This document shows positions 22,746-34,018 of a stretch of 64,000 nucleotides of DNA, one piece after another. Below the pieces are notes generated by a model that ran no database searches, was not told where the DNA came from, and was given only the letters and a program-made list of their open reading frames with translations. The position numbers and the translations under genes were made by a program. Source of the stretch: Petunia secreta (taxonomy: Eukaryota; Streptophyta; Magnoliopsida; Solanales; Solanaceae); NCBI GenBank assembly GCA_029990175.1, contig JARKIP010000005.1, positions 47,526,001-47,590,000 of the forward strand, given 5' to 3'. The first letter of the stretch is position 1; the number at the start of each line of letters is the position of its first letter.

Positions 22746-23854
22746 TCTTGGGGGGCCATGATAGCATTTATGTTGTCGTGGATAGGTTCTCCAAAATGGC
22801 TCACTTCATTCCTTGCAAGAAGTGTGATGATGCACAACATGTTGCCTCTTTGTTCATTGAAAATGTCTTGAAATTGCATGGTGTGCCTCAAACTATTGTA
22901 AGTGATAGGGACACCAAGTTCCTAAGCCACTTTTGGAGGAGTTTGTGGGGTGCCCTTGGCACCAAGCTCTTGTTCTCTACGTCCCACCACCCACAAACGG
23001 ATGGGCAAACCGAGGTGGTAAACCGGACTTTGGGTGCTCTTCTAAGGGCCATGACCCGAGGTAAGGCAGGGACGTGGGTTGATAAACTTCCTCTCATGGA
23101 GTTTGCCTACAATCGAACATTGCATAGCTTGATTGGCATGACTCCATTTGAATGTGTGTATGGTTTTAATCCCCTTGATCTAACCCCTTTTCCAATGGAA
23201 ATGGTTGCTAATTTTGAAGGAAAAAGTCGAGCAAAGGCTATGGTTGAACTTCATGCTAAAGCCAATAAGAACTTGGAGGAAGCCTATGCAAAGGTTGCTT
23301 CCAAAAAGAACAAGGGAAGGAAGAAGCTTGAGCTCAAGAAGGGAGATTGGGTATGGGTGCACTTCCGTAAAGAGAGGTTTCTAAACCTTAGGAAAGGGAA
23401 GTTGGCACCCCGTGGAGATGGACCTTTTCAAGTGCTTTCCAAGATCAACAACAATGCCTATGTGATTGATCTACCCGGTAAGTACAATGTGTCAAATACT
23501 TTCAATGTGACTGACTTGACCCCTTTTGATATAGGGAATGATGATGACGGAGAGGAGGAAGCCATGGTTTCGAGGACGAAACCTTCCCAAGAAGGGGAGG
23601 ATGATGCGGGGCATACCTCAAGGCCGTTCACTAGGAATCAAGCAAAGTTGATTCAAGACACCCATCTTCACTTGACTTGGAGGGACATGGATGAAGGTTC
23701 CGAGAGTAGCCGGAAGATCATGATTTTGAGTGCCATGGATGGTAGATCACTTAGGCTACTTGAAGAGGCATCCGGGGCACGTTTGGAAGCAAATCAAGAA
23801 GCTACAGGAACGGGCGGACCGCCTAATCAACTAGGCGGACCGCCTACTTTTTGA
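22742..23854 (+). pseudogene. A pol: integrase core, C-terminus and LTR-encoded tail
   Basis: The frame is shifted relative to upstream by a length change in the G6 run near 22750. D,D-35-E residues are visible: D in YVVVDRFSKMAHF, D in VSDRDTKF, E in QTDGQTEVVNRT. Then ECVYGFNPLDL, a basic linker, KKGDWVWVHFRKERF, a GPF/Y-type module with APRGDGPFQVL and YNVSNTFNVTDLTPFD. No canonical chromodomain is seen. The frame crosses the polypurine tract and reads 84 codons into the 3' LTR (TSRPFTRNQAKLIQDTHL to GGPPTF), so the LTR start encodes the protein end. The last residues are translated from GC-rich 11-mers. It inserts the cDNA into chromatin in the nucleus. Confidence 0.9.
23589..23601 (+). 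other. Polypurine tract of A
   Basis: AAGAAGGGGAGGA immediately before the 3' LTR TGATGCGG. It primes plus-strand DNA and at the same time codes for integrase residues. Confidence 0.85.
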
Positions 23855-24415
23855 CAACTCTCTGGATTTTGCACCAGGCGGACCGCCTACTCCAAAGAGG
23901 CTGGCCGCCTACTCCAAGTAGGCTGACCGCCTACTCCAAGAAGGCTGGGCGCCTACTTGGGCGCCTAGTGTGCTGAAGGGTGCGGAATTCCTAGTTTTAT
24001 GCTATGTTTTGGACAACTATAGCCCTACGAGGCCTTTATTGTTTTAACCCACTTTAGGGGTATTTTTGAGCTTTCATTATACGTAAGTGAAGTCTATAAA
24101 TACTTCACAAACCTCTTCAAACCTTAGCTTACCTTGAATTTTATGAATGATGAAAAGAATCTATCTCTTGTTTGGAGAACCCTTTGTCTTGGTTGCTTGA
24201 ATTCACTAGTGGAACCTAGTTGAGTCTTGAACCGAAAACCCGATCATTCTACTTGCGAGTCCCGAGTGCGACTCGAGGGTGGTTGCATAGTGTAGGTCCT
24301 TTTAGACACCGATTCGGGGGTATCTCAGGACAAGTTCCCCGGGGTTAGTTCGAAGGGAGTTCGAGAAGTGTCTCGCTCTCCTATCTTTATTGTTTTGTCG
24401 TATTGATCCTTATCA
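23602..24415 (+). repeat. A 3' LTR, 814 bp
   Basis: Copy of 16813-17648 with about 15-20 substitutions by eye. It lacks about 22 bases in the GC-rich 11-mer cluster, which leaves fewer units. The TATA dyad is at 24087-24108. Confidence 0.95.
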
Positions 24416-24420
24416 GCTAT
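24416..24420. repeat. Target-site duplication of A, right (GCTAT)
   Basis: Identical to 16808-16812. The B LTR resumes at 24421. Confidence 0.93.
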
Positions 24421-26664
24421 TCTAATTCCCGCCCTCAGCTATATAAACTGACCTCCTTTTTCAACTAAAAGGACAAGTCTTCTGGACATCAAAAAATTCA
24501 GAAACACATACTGATACACTTATGAAAATTCTGCATAGCTTCTCTAGCCTTCAGTTCTCCTTCTGTTGGCTTGCTCTCGTGGAAGATTACTGCTTTTGCT
24601 TGTGCGTGTGTTGATCCTGCTTCCTTTCTTTCCTTTCTGCATTAGTGTCACAGTGTTTAAAGGTACTTTTTTTCATCTCTGATCACTTATTACATTTATG
24701 TATGTATGTTTGCTTAGCATATTCTTATCCTATCCCTGTTTTATTTAAACTGCTTGTGTGCTATTGTTTTGTTTTTGTTCTAGGTGTTCTGCTAAGCCTA
24801 AGTGAATCCTGCATAATTGTTAAAATCATGCCAGTTTTATTAAGGAGGTGAAGTTAGAATTGCAGTACTTCTCATCACTCCTTATCATCTGTTGCATCTA
24901 TATGTGTGTGTGCTTGCTTAGTATGCTCTTGTCCTGTTTCTGTTTTGGTTAAACTGCTGGTGTACTTTGTCTTGCTTTGAGTCTGGGGGTTCAGCTAAGC
25001 CTAAGTGATCTATGCATGTTTGCATTATTAAAAGGGTGTAATTAGAGTTATGACACTTCTCACGGTTTGCTGTTAAGATCCAATTCCTTTGGCATAACTC
25101 CCATCTACTTGCCATCTCTGTTTGGGCTCTGTTTAGGGCCCTGCTGACTCTTTTTTTGTAGCACATGTGAAGATAACCTCAGGGGGTTATATCAGGTTGT
25201 ATATACAATCCTTTTAGTGTAATTGAAAGGCTGGGGAGAAACTGTTTCTTCTCTGAAGAAAGTTATGCCTAAAAAGCTATCAATGCAGGATATTGCTTGA
25301 CCTTTACCTTTCCTTTGAGCTTTCCCCTAGAAACTGTCCCAAACTATGTATATTTTAGGAATCCCATGTTGTATCCTTTTAAAACAGGGAATTACAGTCT
25401 ACTACACTATATGCAGCCATCCAGGGGCTCTTTTCTAAACCTTGACTCCTTATATGTTGCATTATTTGGAAAAGCATGACATGTAGGAATCTGCATAAGT
25501 ATTCTTTGTCTTTAAACCAAAATTTTCATAATGTCCCTATAAACTGCATGTTCTGCGAGTGATCACACTATAATATAGTATGAGAACTCGCTTTTCTGAG
25601 TGTTTGAATCTAAAATTCACTTAACATGGGTTATTTGTGCTATTTGTGTCTTAAATGACTGTTTCTGAAAATTGAATCCGCCCTCTTTTACATAAATAAT
25701 CTGGGCCCAAAATTGTTTTCAAAAGAGGTTCTTTACATGCATAAACTTATTTTGATCATTACTTATGCTCTTATACACTAATCTAATAGTGTATAGGGGT
25801 GTATAAAGTACTTCGGGTCCCTTATACACTTTAAAATTTTTTTTTAAAGATATAACTATCATTTAGTCATGTATTTGCATGTTTATACCTATGTATGTAT
25901 ATTATTACGTGCGACATCCTCTTATCTGTCTTTGCGTGCTTATGTGAACTCGTTTTCAAAAACAGCCTCTTCGCCTATATATTTCCTAAAATCTGATCCC
26001 TACACAAAAAAAGGCCATTAAGGTTAGGGCTCGACAATTAATGACGAGTCACACCGACCCTAAATGGCCGACATTTCATTTTAAAATGACACCCCTTTCG
26101 ATTTTTGACAAATCTGAATTTTATTTATAAAGTGGACCATTTGTGCAAAATTGTTTAAGTGTGAGAATTGCATAGATAATCTGAAATTGAACACCCTTTG
26201 CATGTTAAAACTTATTTATAATTAGGCGTTTTATATTAGAGGCCGTAAAATACGACTAGGGTTAAATATAGGCCGAATGTGAAAACCATTTGTGTATATG
26301 TGGTCCAAATTTGCATAGATATGTTACATTTTGAGCTAAGATGCTAAATTAATTCCCAAGTTAGTATTTATGATAATATGCACTGCTTTTATCCCAAAAC
26401 ATAGACTCGGACGGGAACCACCTTTAGTGGGACTCGGGAAAGTGCCTAACACCTTCTTCCCTGAGTCATTTGGACTTCTTACCTATTTAGAAACTCTGGA
26501 ATGGACTAGTTGACTTATTAACCTTGACCTTAGATACTTAGGTGACCTAATACACCTTAGAAACTATATTAGATGGCGACTGCAACATCTACACTCAACT
26601 GAGTTCACCCAGTCAAATTCGAAACCCGACTCGCCTCGAGTAGAGTCTAAAATCGGTCATGACA
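24421..26664 (+). repeat. B 5' LTR, second part
   Basis: Resumes the B LTR text and matches 41346-43575, from ATTCCC-x-CCC-x-CAGCTATATAAACTG to GGTCATGACA. With the first part the 5' LTR is about 3.77 kb. No coding. It includes the GGGAACC-x-CTTTAGTGGGACTCGG block and a run of plant LTR text that leads into the primer site. Confidence 0.9.
24440..24447 (+). promoter_or_regulatory. TATA box of the B 5' LTR
   Basis: TATATAAA, conserved in the 3' LTR at 41367-41374. The A insertion lies only 19 bases upstream. Confidence 0.6.
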
Positions 26665-26667
26665 GAA

Positions 26668-26685
26668 TGGCGACTCCACTGGGGA
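26668..26685 (+). other. Primer-binding site of B (Ogre/Tat type)
   Basis: TGGCGACTCCACTGGGGA, 3 bases after the LTR end TGACA. From memory this is the tRNA-Arg-type site reported for Ogre and related Tat elements. Confidence 0.75.
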
Positions 26686-27329
26686 TACTCAAAGTCCTAA
26701 CCACAACGAGTCTTTACTTTTGGGATTCATTTAATTATCATCTTGCTATTCATATTATTATTATTATTGTACTAACTTGGTTTCTTTTTTTTTTTTTTGT
26801 TTTTCTTTTTACTTTATTTATTTATTGAATTTAAATTTTGATATGACATTTTGTATATTTCACTCATACTCCCCCACTCCTGGAAAATGACACTTTATAC
26901 ACACACGGTGATTACGTAGATCTCACGGTCGCTTCACCACTAAAACACCCTTTTAAGAGGGACATTTTGGAATATAGTTGGTCCGTGGTACAACCAACAG
27001 TTCCAAATGATCCCACTCCTTGGCCGTCCGTTTTGGGGAACCATGTCTAGAATTACACCACTTGTTTAATATAATAAGCATGCATCATGTCGTAGGAAGG
27101 GCTCCCCATGAGCTGGCTAGTCTTCAACTTGTTCAAAACTACCTAAACGGGTTTTTGGCCCCAAAGGAACGTGTGGATATGCATATGTGCATTTGAGAGA
27201 AAAGAAAAGAAAAGAAAAGAGAGAGAAAAAGTGAGTCTAGAATGAAAATGCATTTTGATTTGCCCAATTATTCTCAAAGGGGAAGGGTTTTTTATAATAC
27301 TTTATTTGTCTTCTTTTGTATAGGTCACA
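26686..27329 (+). other. B leader with a possible small intron
   Basis: No coding. It has a T-rich run near 26785, a GAGAAAAGAAAAG purine stretch, a donor-like AAAAAGTGAGT (27226-27236) and an acceptor-like TTCTTTTGTATAG ending at 27323, 6 bases before the ORF1a ATG. Confidence 0.5.
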
Positions 27330-28867
27330 ATGAGTCAAAAGTTTCATCGTTTTGGAATTACTATGGGTGCACCTCCTTTGGTAACTAGTTGGTGGAGTAA
27401 CTTGTCACTGGGAGAGCAAACCGAAGTACATCGACACTTAGGTCATTTGGTTTCACTATTAGAAATGGAACCGTGTAGGGAGATGATTGAAGCGTCAGTG
27501 TCATTTTGGGACGAAGAATTGAATGTGTTTAGGTTTGGGGATGTCGAATTAACACCTTTGTTGGAAGAAATAGGGGGGTTTGTGTCACACTCAGGGTTAG
27601 ACAAACACCGTTGGCAAGGGGACCGCATACTAGCACCTAGCATCCCTACAGCTGAAAAGTTTCGTAAAAAGTTAGGGATGGTAGCGAGTGTGAATGTGGA
27701 ATTTTTACAACAAAAGAAGATATCTTTATCCTATTTCTACACTCGGTTTGGGTATTTGAGTGCGTTCGACAACCATAAGAAGGAGCTCGAGTCCTATGGG
27801 GATTATAGGAGGCTAGACCACTTACATTTGCTATTTGTTTCTTAGGAGTGATGGTTTTCCCTGAGAGTTCAAGTCACGACATATGTTCAAGACTTGTCAT
27901 GGTTACCGATGCAGTATTTAAAGGAATTGATGGTTATCGTTATACCATAGTTCCTATGATAGTTGCAGACATTTATCGGGCTTTGGGTTGTTGCAAAAGA
28001 GGAGCAAAATACTTTCAAGGGTGCAATCTTCTACTACAAGCATGTTTCAAAGAACATTTAAGGAAAGCAAGAGGTGTGCAAGCATTGTCCAAGCCATCCG
28101 GTTACAACTACTTGATTGGTGAACAGTACGGAGTTTCAAAACTCAAGCATCCAAGCAGCACAGAAAAATGGGTAAGATTGTTTGAAAACATAACGGAGGA
28201 CTCAATCCAGTGGATGTTCACTTGGTTTCCTTCATCAGATTTCATCATCAGTTCTGAGAAGGCATCTTTTGTAATACTTATGGGGTTAAGAGGTCTCCAA
28301 CCTTACCAACTGTTAAGAGTGGTGAGGCAAGCAAGGAGGAAGCAAATCATACCGTTGATACCGGAAACGAAATACTATCAGTTTGATTACACTAGAGATG
28401 TTGTTCCGCGAGTCAAGAGCATTAGAAAATCCTGGGTAGGAAGACAAGTCATGGAAGAAGTATCGCTAGCGCTAGATAGATACAATGCTGGATGCGAACC
28501 AAACTACAAAAGCTGGTTACGCTCTAGTATAAAGGGAAATGTAGTAGTAGGGCCAAGTCGAGGGAATAACATAAGAGATCGTGAGGCAGAGGCTCAAATT
28601 CGATACCGAGAGTTCATGTTGAAAGCTGTCAAAATGAATAAAGAGAACAAAGAAGAAATCGAAGTGTGGAAGAAACGTGCATTAGAACTAAAGGAAAAGA
28701 TAGAGGTGTTTGATACAAAACTTGAGCAATGGAATTCAGAGTGCGCAGAGATAGACATCCTACAGTTGGTAGCGTCCAAAGGATACTTAACCAAAGCTAT
28801 GGAAGAAGTCACGGAGATTACACGAGAAGCAAAGAGGACCATGAGGGAAAAGGAGTGTGCTGCCTAG
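27330..28867 (+). pseudogene. B ORF1a: Ogre-type ORF1 protein, first copy
   Basis: The ATG lies 6 bases after an acceptor-like AG. About 510 residues in two frames, joined by a frameshift near 27820. The N-terminal half has SWWSNLSLGEQTEV, SVSFWDEELNVFRFG, ELTPLLEEIGGFV, then FLG and MVFPES with IVPMIVADIYRALGCCKRG and FFQGCNLL-like CNLLLQACFKEHL. The C-terminal half has WFPSSDFI, LMGLRGLQPYQ and a long charged coiled coil (about 28600-28860) ending in a TAG. This is the plant-mobile-domain-like ORF that sits upstream of gag in Ogre-type elements (I believe annotated as DUF7745). Its biochemical function is unknown. Apart from the frameshift it is open. Confidence 0.7.
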
Positions 28868-29204
28868 TCAAAGTGTCATTTTCATTTTACTTTTAAAAAA
28901 TAAAAATTATCATGTACTAATTTGCAAATGTTGGGGAATTTATGAGAACAATTGGCTACAAAATGCGTATTCATTTTCTTTGCATAATGACAAACCTAGG
29001 AAGGCTATACGTCCTTGGCACATAAATAGTCCATTAGTAAACCTACGCCAAATGTCAAAAGGGTTTTTAACCCGAAAAGTGACAAATTGCATCTCTGTAT
29101 TGATTCGAAGAAACGTTTGCACCAAACATTGATCGTCTGTTTAAACATGATCAAAACTATAAGAATGTTTTGGTCTTTACCCTTTCTTGTTTTGTTTTCA
29201 GACT

Positions 29205-30840
29205 ATGGTTGCAAAGGGTACTCTCCAATTTGAGATCGTCTCCCGACCTCCTCACTTGATCAGACTCTGGTGGGAAGATTTGGCCATTGTCAGCAAAGCT
29301 CATGTTCAAAAGATGTTGGGAGAGTTGGTAGCTCTCAAAAACTACACTGCCATGACTGGTTTGGTTGAAGCTGCTACGCATTTCTGGGACTACAAAAGGG
29401 TGGTGTTTCATTTCAATGGTTTCGAGCTGGCACCAATGTTAGAAGAATTTGGAGGGCTAGCAGGGTTAGAGCCTGGACCCGAGACTATGATTTATCCCCG
29501 AGACGTGGAACCTAAGGAGTTCATTAAATTGCTGGGAGCCCCTTATGATCCATATGTCGAGGGAGTGCATGATGGGAAAGTCACGTTGGAATACTTGCAT
29601 TCTAGACTTGGAGATCCAACACTTAGACACGAATGGGTTGGGGCGTGGGAGATTCAAGATTGGGAGTGGACTGAATCCAATGCTTTCATCATTGCTTTTC
29701 TGGGAAGCATGGTTTTCCCCGAGAAAGGAGGCAAGATCGACATAAGGTTAGGGTGAGGAGTAGGGGTGCTGCAGAAAGGTGCTTTCAAACATCAAGTAAG
29801 CTTGGTTCCAATGATTTTGGGAGAAGTTTATAGGGCCTTAACCAAATGTAGGAGGGGAGGAGATTTCTTCGAGGGATGTAACCTGTTGCTGCCAATATGG
29901 TTGATAGAACACTTTCACAATGTCACTGTCAGTCCGGTAGCACCAAAACCCTCTTGGCAAGAAGGGATCCATTCACATAGCACCTGTATGGGTGCAATAG
30001 TGACATAGGAATAGCCTGCAAATATGGAGGGTTGGTACACCAAGCTCGAGGAATTGAAAGGTGCAATGGGTGATTGAAAATTGTGCTGGCCGCGTTGTCT
30101 CCATACAAGGTCAAGAAATCACTTTCTTGACATTGATTGGATTCCGAGGAACTCATCACTATGTTCCTATAAGGATCCTCCGGCAAGTGGGAATGACACA
30201 GCAAACTCCGCAGTTGACTGAGGGAAGAAGCTTTAATATTGATATAAAGGACATCGAGCACCCGATAGTTCTCACTATATTGACAATGTGGGAAAAGAGG
30301 CTTACTATGCAGTTTTGTCGTGGCCGAGACAGTAGGGTGAACCCCACAGCTACCTTAGCCTATCCTCAATGGCTCAGCAAAGATAAGGCAAGATTCCGAT
30401 CCAAGACTACACTAAAAAGGAAAGCAAAAGCTCCAAATGCTACTGAAAAATATAAGAAGTTGAAACACGAGTTTGACCAAAGAAAGAAGGAATTAAGAGT
30501 GACACAAGAAAGAGAAATGAGGAGACAATACAAGGATAAGATCAAAGGGGATGAACTCAAGTATTGGACTGGCAAGGTCATGACTGCAAGGCAAGCTTTT
30601 GGGAATTTACAAGATTTGCTCAAAGGATGGGGAGAGCATTTTAGGTCAGTACCATTGGAAGAGAAGGAAGCAAAGGGAATGGAAATCTGTGAGTTCTTCA
30701 TAAAAGCTCAGGGTGACATGGAGGCTGAGAAAGACCTACTGGAGACATTTTCTGATCCTCTACTCATTATTTTGGTTCACAAACCCAAGGAAGAAACCAA
30801 AGAGGAGAAGGAAAAGGAAAACGCTGGAGCTGATGTTTGA
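29205..30840 (+). pseudogene. B ORF1b: second, diverged ORF1 protein
   Basis: Same architecture as ORF1a, 337 bases downstream. The ATG at 29205 follows CTTGTTTTGTTTTCAG by 3 bases. Blocks align in order: LIRLWWEDLAIVSKAHV, ATHFWDYKRVVFHFNG, ELAPMLEEFGGLAG, AFIIAFLGSMVFPE, SLVPMILGEVYRALTKCRRG, FEGCNLLLPIWLIEHF, TLIGFRGTHHYVPIR, and a Lys/Glu-rich coiled-coil tail. Identity to ORF1a is clearly low (roughly a third in the N-terminal block by eye), so the pair is an old duplication or two acquisitions. Breaks: TGA at 29754, TAG at 30006 and a frameshift by 30061. A short variant without ORF1b would be the ordinary Ogre layout. Confidence 0.68.
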
Positions 30841-31156
30841 ATCTGGAGTCTCTTTGCTTGGCATCTAGTCTAGTCATATCGAGTCTAGTCGTCTTGTCCT
30901 TTTTTGTTGTTGTTTTCGTCTTAGTCGAGTCATCGTCTTTAAATTAGTTGTTGTAATAAATCCAAGAAAATTAAAATAAAATTTTATTATTTTTGGGGTT
31001 TAGACTGGTGATTATTATGTTTATTCAAATGAAATGATGTGTTTGGTGCAAATGTTACTACGAATCTGTGATAGGCCCACCTTTGGCACTAACGTATACT
31101 CACATTTTCTCTTCTTGTTTTTGATGTATCAGTCACCAAGTCCCTGATAATTTGGT
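30841..31156 (+). other. Spacer between ORF1b and gag
   Basis: Noncoding, AT-rich. It ends with ACTAACGTATACTCAC, then a T-rich tract and TATCAG at 31127-31132, again shaped like a branch point, pyrimidine tract and splice acceptor, just before the gag frame opens. Confidence 0.45.
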
Positions 31157-32820
31157 TTGTGCATTCTGGTCGCGCCACAATATCGGTTGTGGTCCAAAGG
31201 ATCAATCCAAACACCTCCCCCTTTACCTGCAAGGACAAGGACGAGACGAAATATCATAGCTGAGTTTGACAAGGTTGGAAATGGAACTCCTGAGAAACCA
31301 GGCATGGTCGCCTATGAAAGTTATGCTAAGCTGGAGCAGAGGCTGCTTGAACTGGAAAATATGATCCCTCTTGCCCGTACTGATGAGATCATTGAAACAA
31401 ACCAAACTGCTCGCCCTCACGGCAAAGATCCACTCTACCCTGAAAAAGAAATTCATTACCCTACCTACATTGCACCACAAAAAGCACCACAAAACAACTT
31501 ACCCTCATTCACCGTTGAAACCAAAACCATCGCATCACCCACCAAAGATCATGAAATGTATGCATGGACAAATGAAGACCCAGATAATACCAAGGAACAA
31601 GTCCAATGGCTGGTAGAGAAGTTCAAGCAACTCCAAGACACTAAAGGAAGCCGAGGGCTAGGTTATGAGGACCTCTGCTTGTATCCTGACTTAAAGCGGC
31701 CCGAAGGATACAAGACACCCAAGTTCAACATGTTCGACGACAGTGGAGACCTAATGGCTCATTTAAGATCTTACTGTGACAAGTTGATTGGAGTTGGACA
31801 CGACGAAAAGATCCGCATGCAGCTCTGCAACCGCAGTCTGACTTGGGACGCGCTAGTATGGTACTATAAGCAACAAACAAAGAAGTGGATGAGTTGGGAA
31901 GCAATGGCTGGAGACTTCGTCGGCAGTTTTGGGCACAACACTGATGCTATGCCTGACTAGTTCTATCTAGAGAAATTGAAGAAGAAGCCCATTGAGACTT
32001 TTAGAGAGTTTGCAACTAGATGGAGGGCTGAAGCCGCCAAAGCCCAACCTCTCATGGAAGATGCTGAGATAGTGGCAACTTTCATCCGTATATAAGAAGA
32101 TGTCTATTTTGACAAAATGCTAAATCTGCAAGATAAAAAGTTTGGAGAGTTGATCAAGATTGGGGATATGGTTGAAGATGGAATGAAGATTGGAAGGATT
32201 GCTAGCTTGGCCGCACTACAAGCCACTAACAAAGCCGTACAAGCTGACAGCACTACCACCACAAGAAAGAAGAAAGACGATTTCTCCTTCGTAGCCGTAT
32301 CACTTGACCACTCCCCTACTCACAACCACTACTATCAAACAACTCTTCCGTCCTATACATACATACCACCCACATCCACCTACCCAGTCTATAACACCTA
32401 GCCCATGTACCAAAACCCACCACCACAAAGACCAACATACCCACAAAGTCCCAACTACCGAAATACCAATAGCTATTCACCAAGGCCTCACGCCAATAAC
32501 AACCCAAGGCCCAAAAGAAACTACACCCCGTTGGCTGAATCTCGCACTCAGTTGTTCGAGAGACTCAAAGCAGCCAGTCACATACAACTTGTGCCATTCA
32601 AAATGCCTGATAGGATGACACCCTATTTTAATCAAACCAAAACCTGTGCCTATAACTCTGGAGGGCCTGGTCACGATACTGAAAAGTGCAACGGTTTGAG
32701 GGATAAGATACAAGACTTGAAGACTCCGAATATGTACAACAATCCCTTCCCTAATCATGGAGACAGTAGGGTGAACCTGATCGAGTTGGATGAGGAATGC
32801 AATTTAGAAGGGACTATGTT
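31157..32820 (+). pseudogene. B gag
   Basis: One frame with three stops (31958, about 32093, 32399). It opens without an in-frame ATG; the true start may be upstream or supplied by splicing. A coiled coil (SYAKLEQRLLELE) is followed by EQVQWLVEKFKQL, the gag core with FNMFDDSGDLMAHLRSYCDK and LCNRSLTWDALVWYYKQQ, ETFREFATRWRAEAAKAQP, a Pro/Tyr/Thr-rich linker, then a variant zinc knuckle CAYNSGGPGHDTEKC. The knuckle has Asn where the lineage usually has His. IQDLKTPNMY and VNLIELDEEC follow, then a frameshift near 32820. It would form the particle shell. Motif order matches Tat-lineage gag. Confidence 0.78.
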
Positions 32821-34018
32821 AAGGGAAAAGAAGATGTACCAGCAACCACTTCAGTTGCTCAAGCCGCTACAGCACCAGAGCCCATTGAGGTAGAAGTTGC
32901 TCCCCAATTCTATGTTGATGTGGTTCCCCCATACAGTGACAAGGCGATACCATGGGATTACGAAATGGAGAAGAAGAACAAGTCCGTAGTTGAGACTGTT
33001 GCTGCACAAGGTATGACTAGGAGTGGAAGGATTTACACTCCCGAGCATTTTATTCAAGAGAGACGAGGCATCAGCGAGGAGGAGTCCGAAGGGTTGTGGA
33101 AGAAAGTGCAAGAAAAGGAGTACTCTGTAGTTGAACACTTAGGCAAAACTCCAGCACAAATCTCTATTTTGGCGTTACTCCTCAAATCGGAGAGCCACAG
33201 AAGTGCTTTGATGAAAGTGTTGGACGAAACACATGTTCCGGTGGACACTTCAGTTGAAAACCTGGCCGGCATAGTTGGACAAGTCATGGAGGCCAACCGA
33301 ATTGCTTTCCACGAAGATAAGCTACCACCTGAGGGGTTGAGTTACAACAAAGCTTTGTACGTCATGGTCAAATGCAAAGGCTGGTTCGTGGGAAGAGTTC
33401 TGATCGACGGAGGTTTTGGTCTGAACATATGCACGTTCATCACTCTGAAAAGAATGGGAATTAACAAAAGCAAGATATGGGAGAGCGACATGAAGGTGAA
33501 GGCGTTCGATGGGTTGCAAAGAAGCACCATTTGGGAGATTGACCTAACTATCATGGTCGGTCCCGTGGAGTTTACTGCTGAGTTCCATGTCATGGACATC
33601 TCTGCTTCCTAAAATCTGCTACTGGGAAGGCCTTGGATCCATATAGCTGGTGCGGTGCCTTCTACATTGCGCCAAACCGTGAAGTTCGAATGGGATCACA
33701 AAGAGGTAGTGGTGTTCGGTGAGGGGAACAACTCTATCTACAACGAGCAAACCATACCAGCAATCGAAGGGAATGATCCTGATAGGCAGACATTCTATAC
33801 TGTAGGACTCGTGGGAGCAGTGCAAGGCACTCGAGGAGGACACCGCAAGAACTACAATTCAAGTTGGAATGCCACAAACATGGTCCATGGAGGTTACACT
33901 GCGCAGTTTACTCCAAGTTGGTCAACACACCGCCTGGGGTTGAAAAAAGGAAGAGGAACTTTTACAGTGCCTATTGGGATAGCTGAGGCAAAGAATATGA
34001 AGGGAAGAATTTAGTCTG
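32821..34018 (+). pseudogene. B protease region
   Basis: After the frameshift come VAAQGMTRSGRIYTPEHF, KEYSVVEHLGKTPAQISIL, LMKVLDETHVPVD and the aspartic-protease part with LIDGGFGLNIC (33400-33432), which stands in the place of the D-[ST]-G motif; in Tat elements this box is often D-G-G-S or D-N-G-S, so the Phe is odd. A stop at about 33610 separates it from LLLGRPWIHIAGAVPS and WDHKEVVVFGEG. The frame ends at TAG 34012. It would mature Gag-Pol; the family dimerises for this. Confidence 0.75.

Larger units (their letters stand above)
16813..24415 (+). mobile_element. A: complete chromovirus-like Ty3/gypsy element, 7.6 kb
   Basis: Two LTRs (836 and 814 bp; about 15-20 substitutions by eye plus one indel of about 22 bp), GCTAT on both sides, a TGGTATCAGAGC primer site (initiator tRNA-Met), one gag-pol frame and a polypurine tract. 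The LTR divergence by eye is near 2 percent, so it is young compared with B. The pol order RT, RNase H, integrase and the GPF/Y-type C-terminus followed by a tail that runs into the LTR recall CRM-type chromoviruses, but the clade was not tested. Three nonsense codons and one frameshift disable this copy. Confidence 0.93.

Noticed and set aside
16813..24415. Firm assignment of A to the CRM clade
   Set aside because: The GPF/Y-like end and LTR-encoded tail are suggestive, but no clear CR motif could be shown by eye; a tree of RT or integrase is needed.
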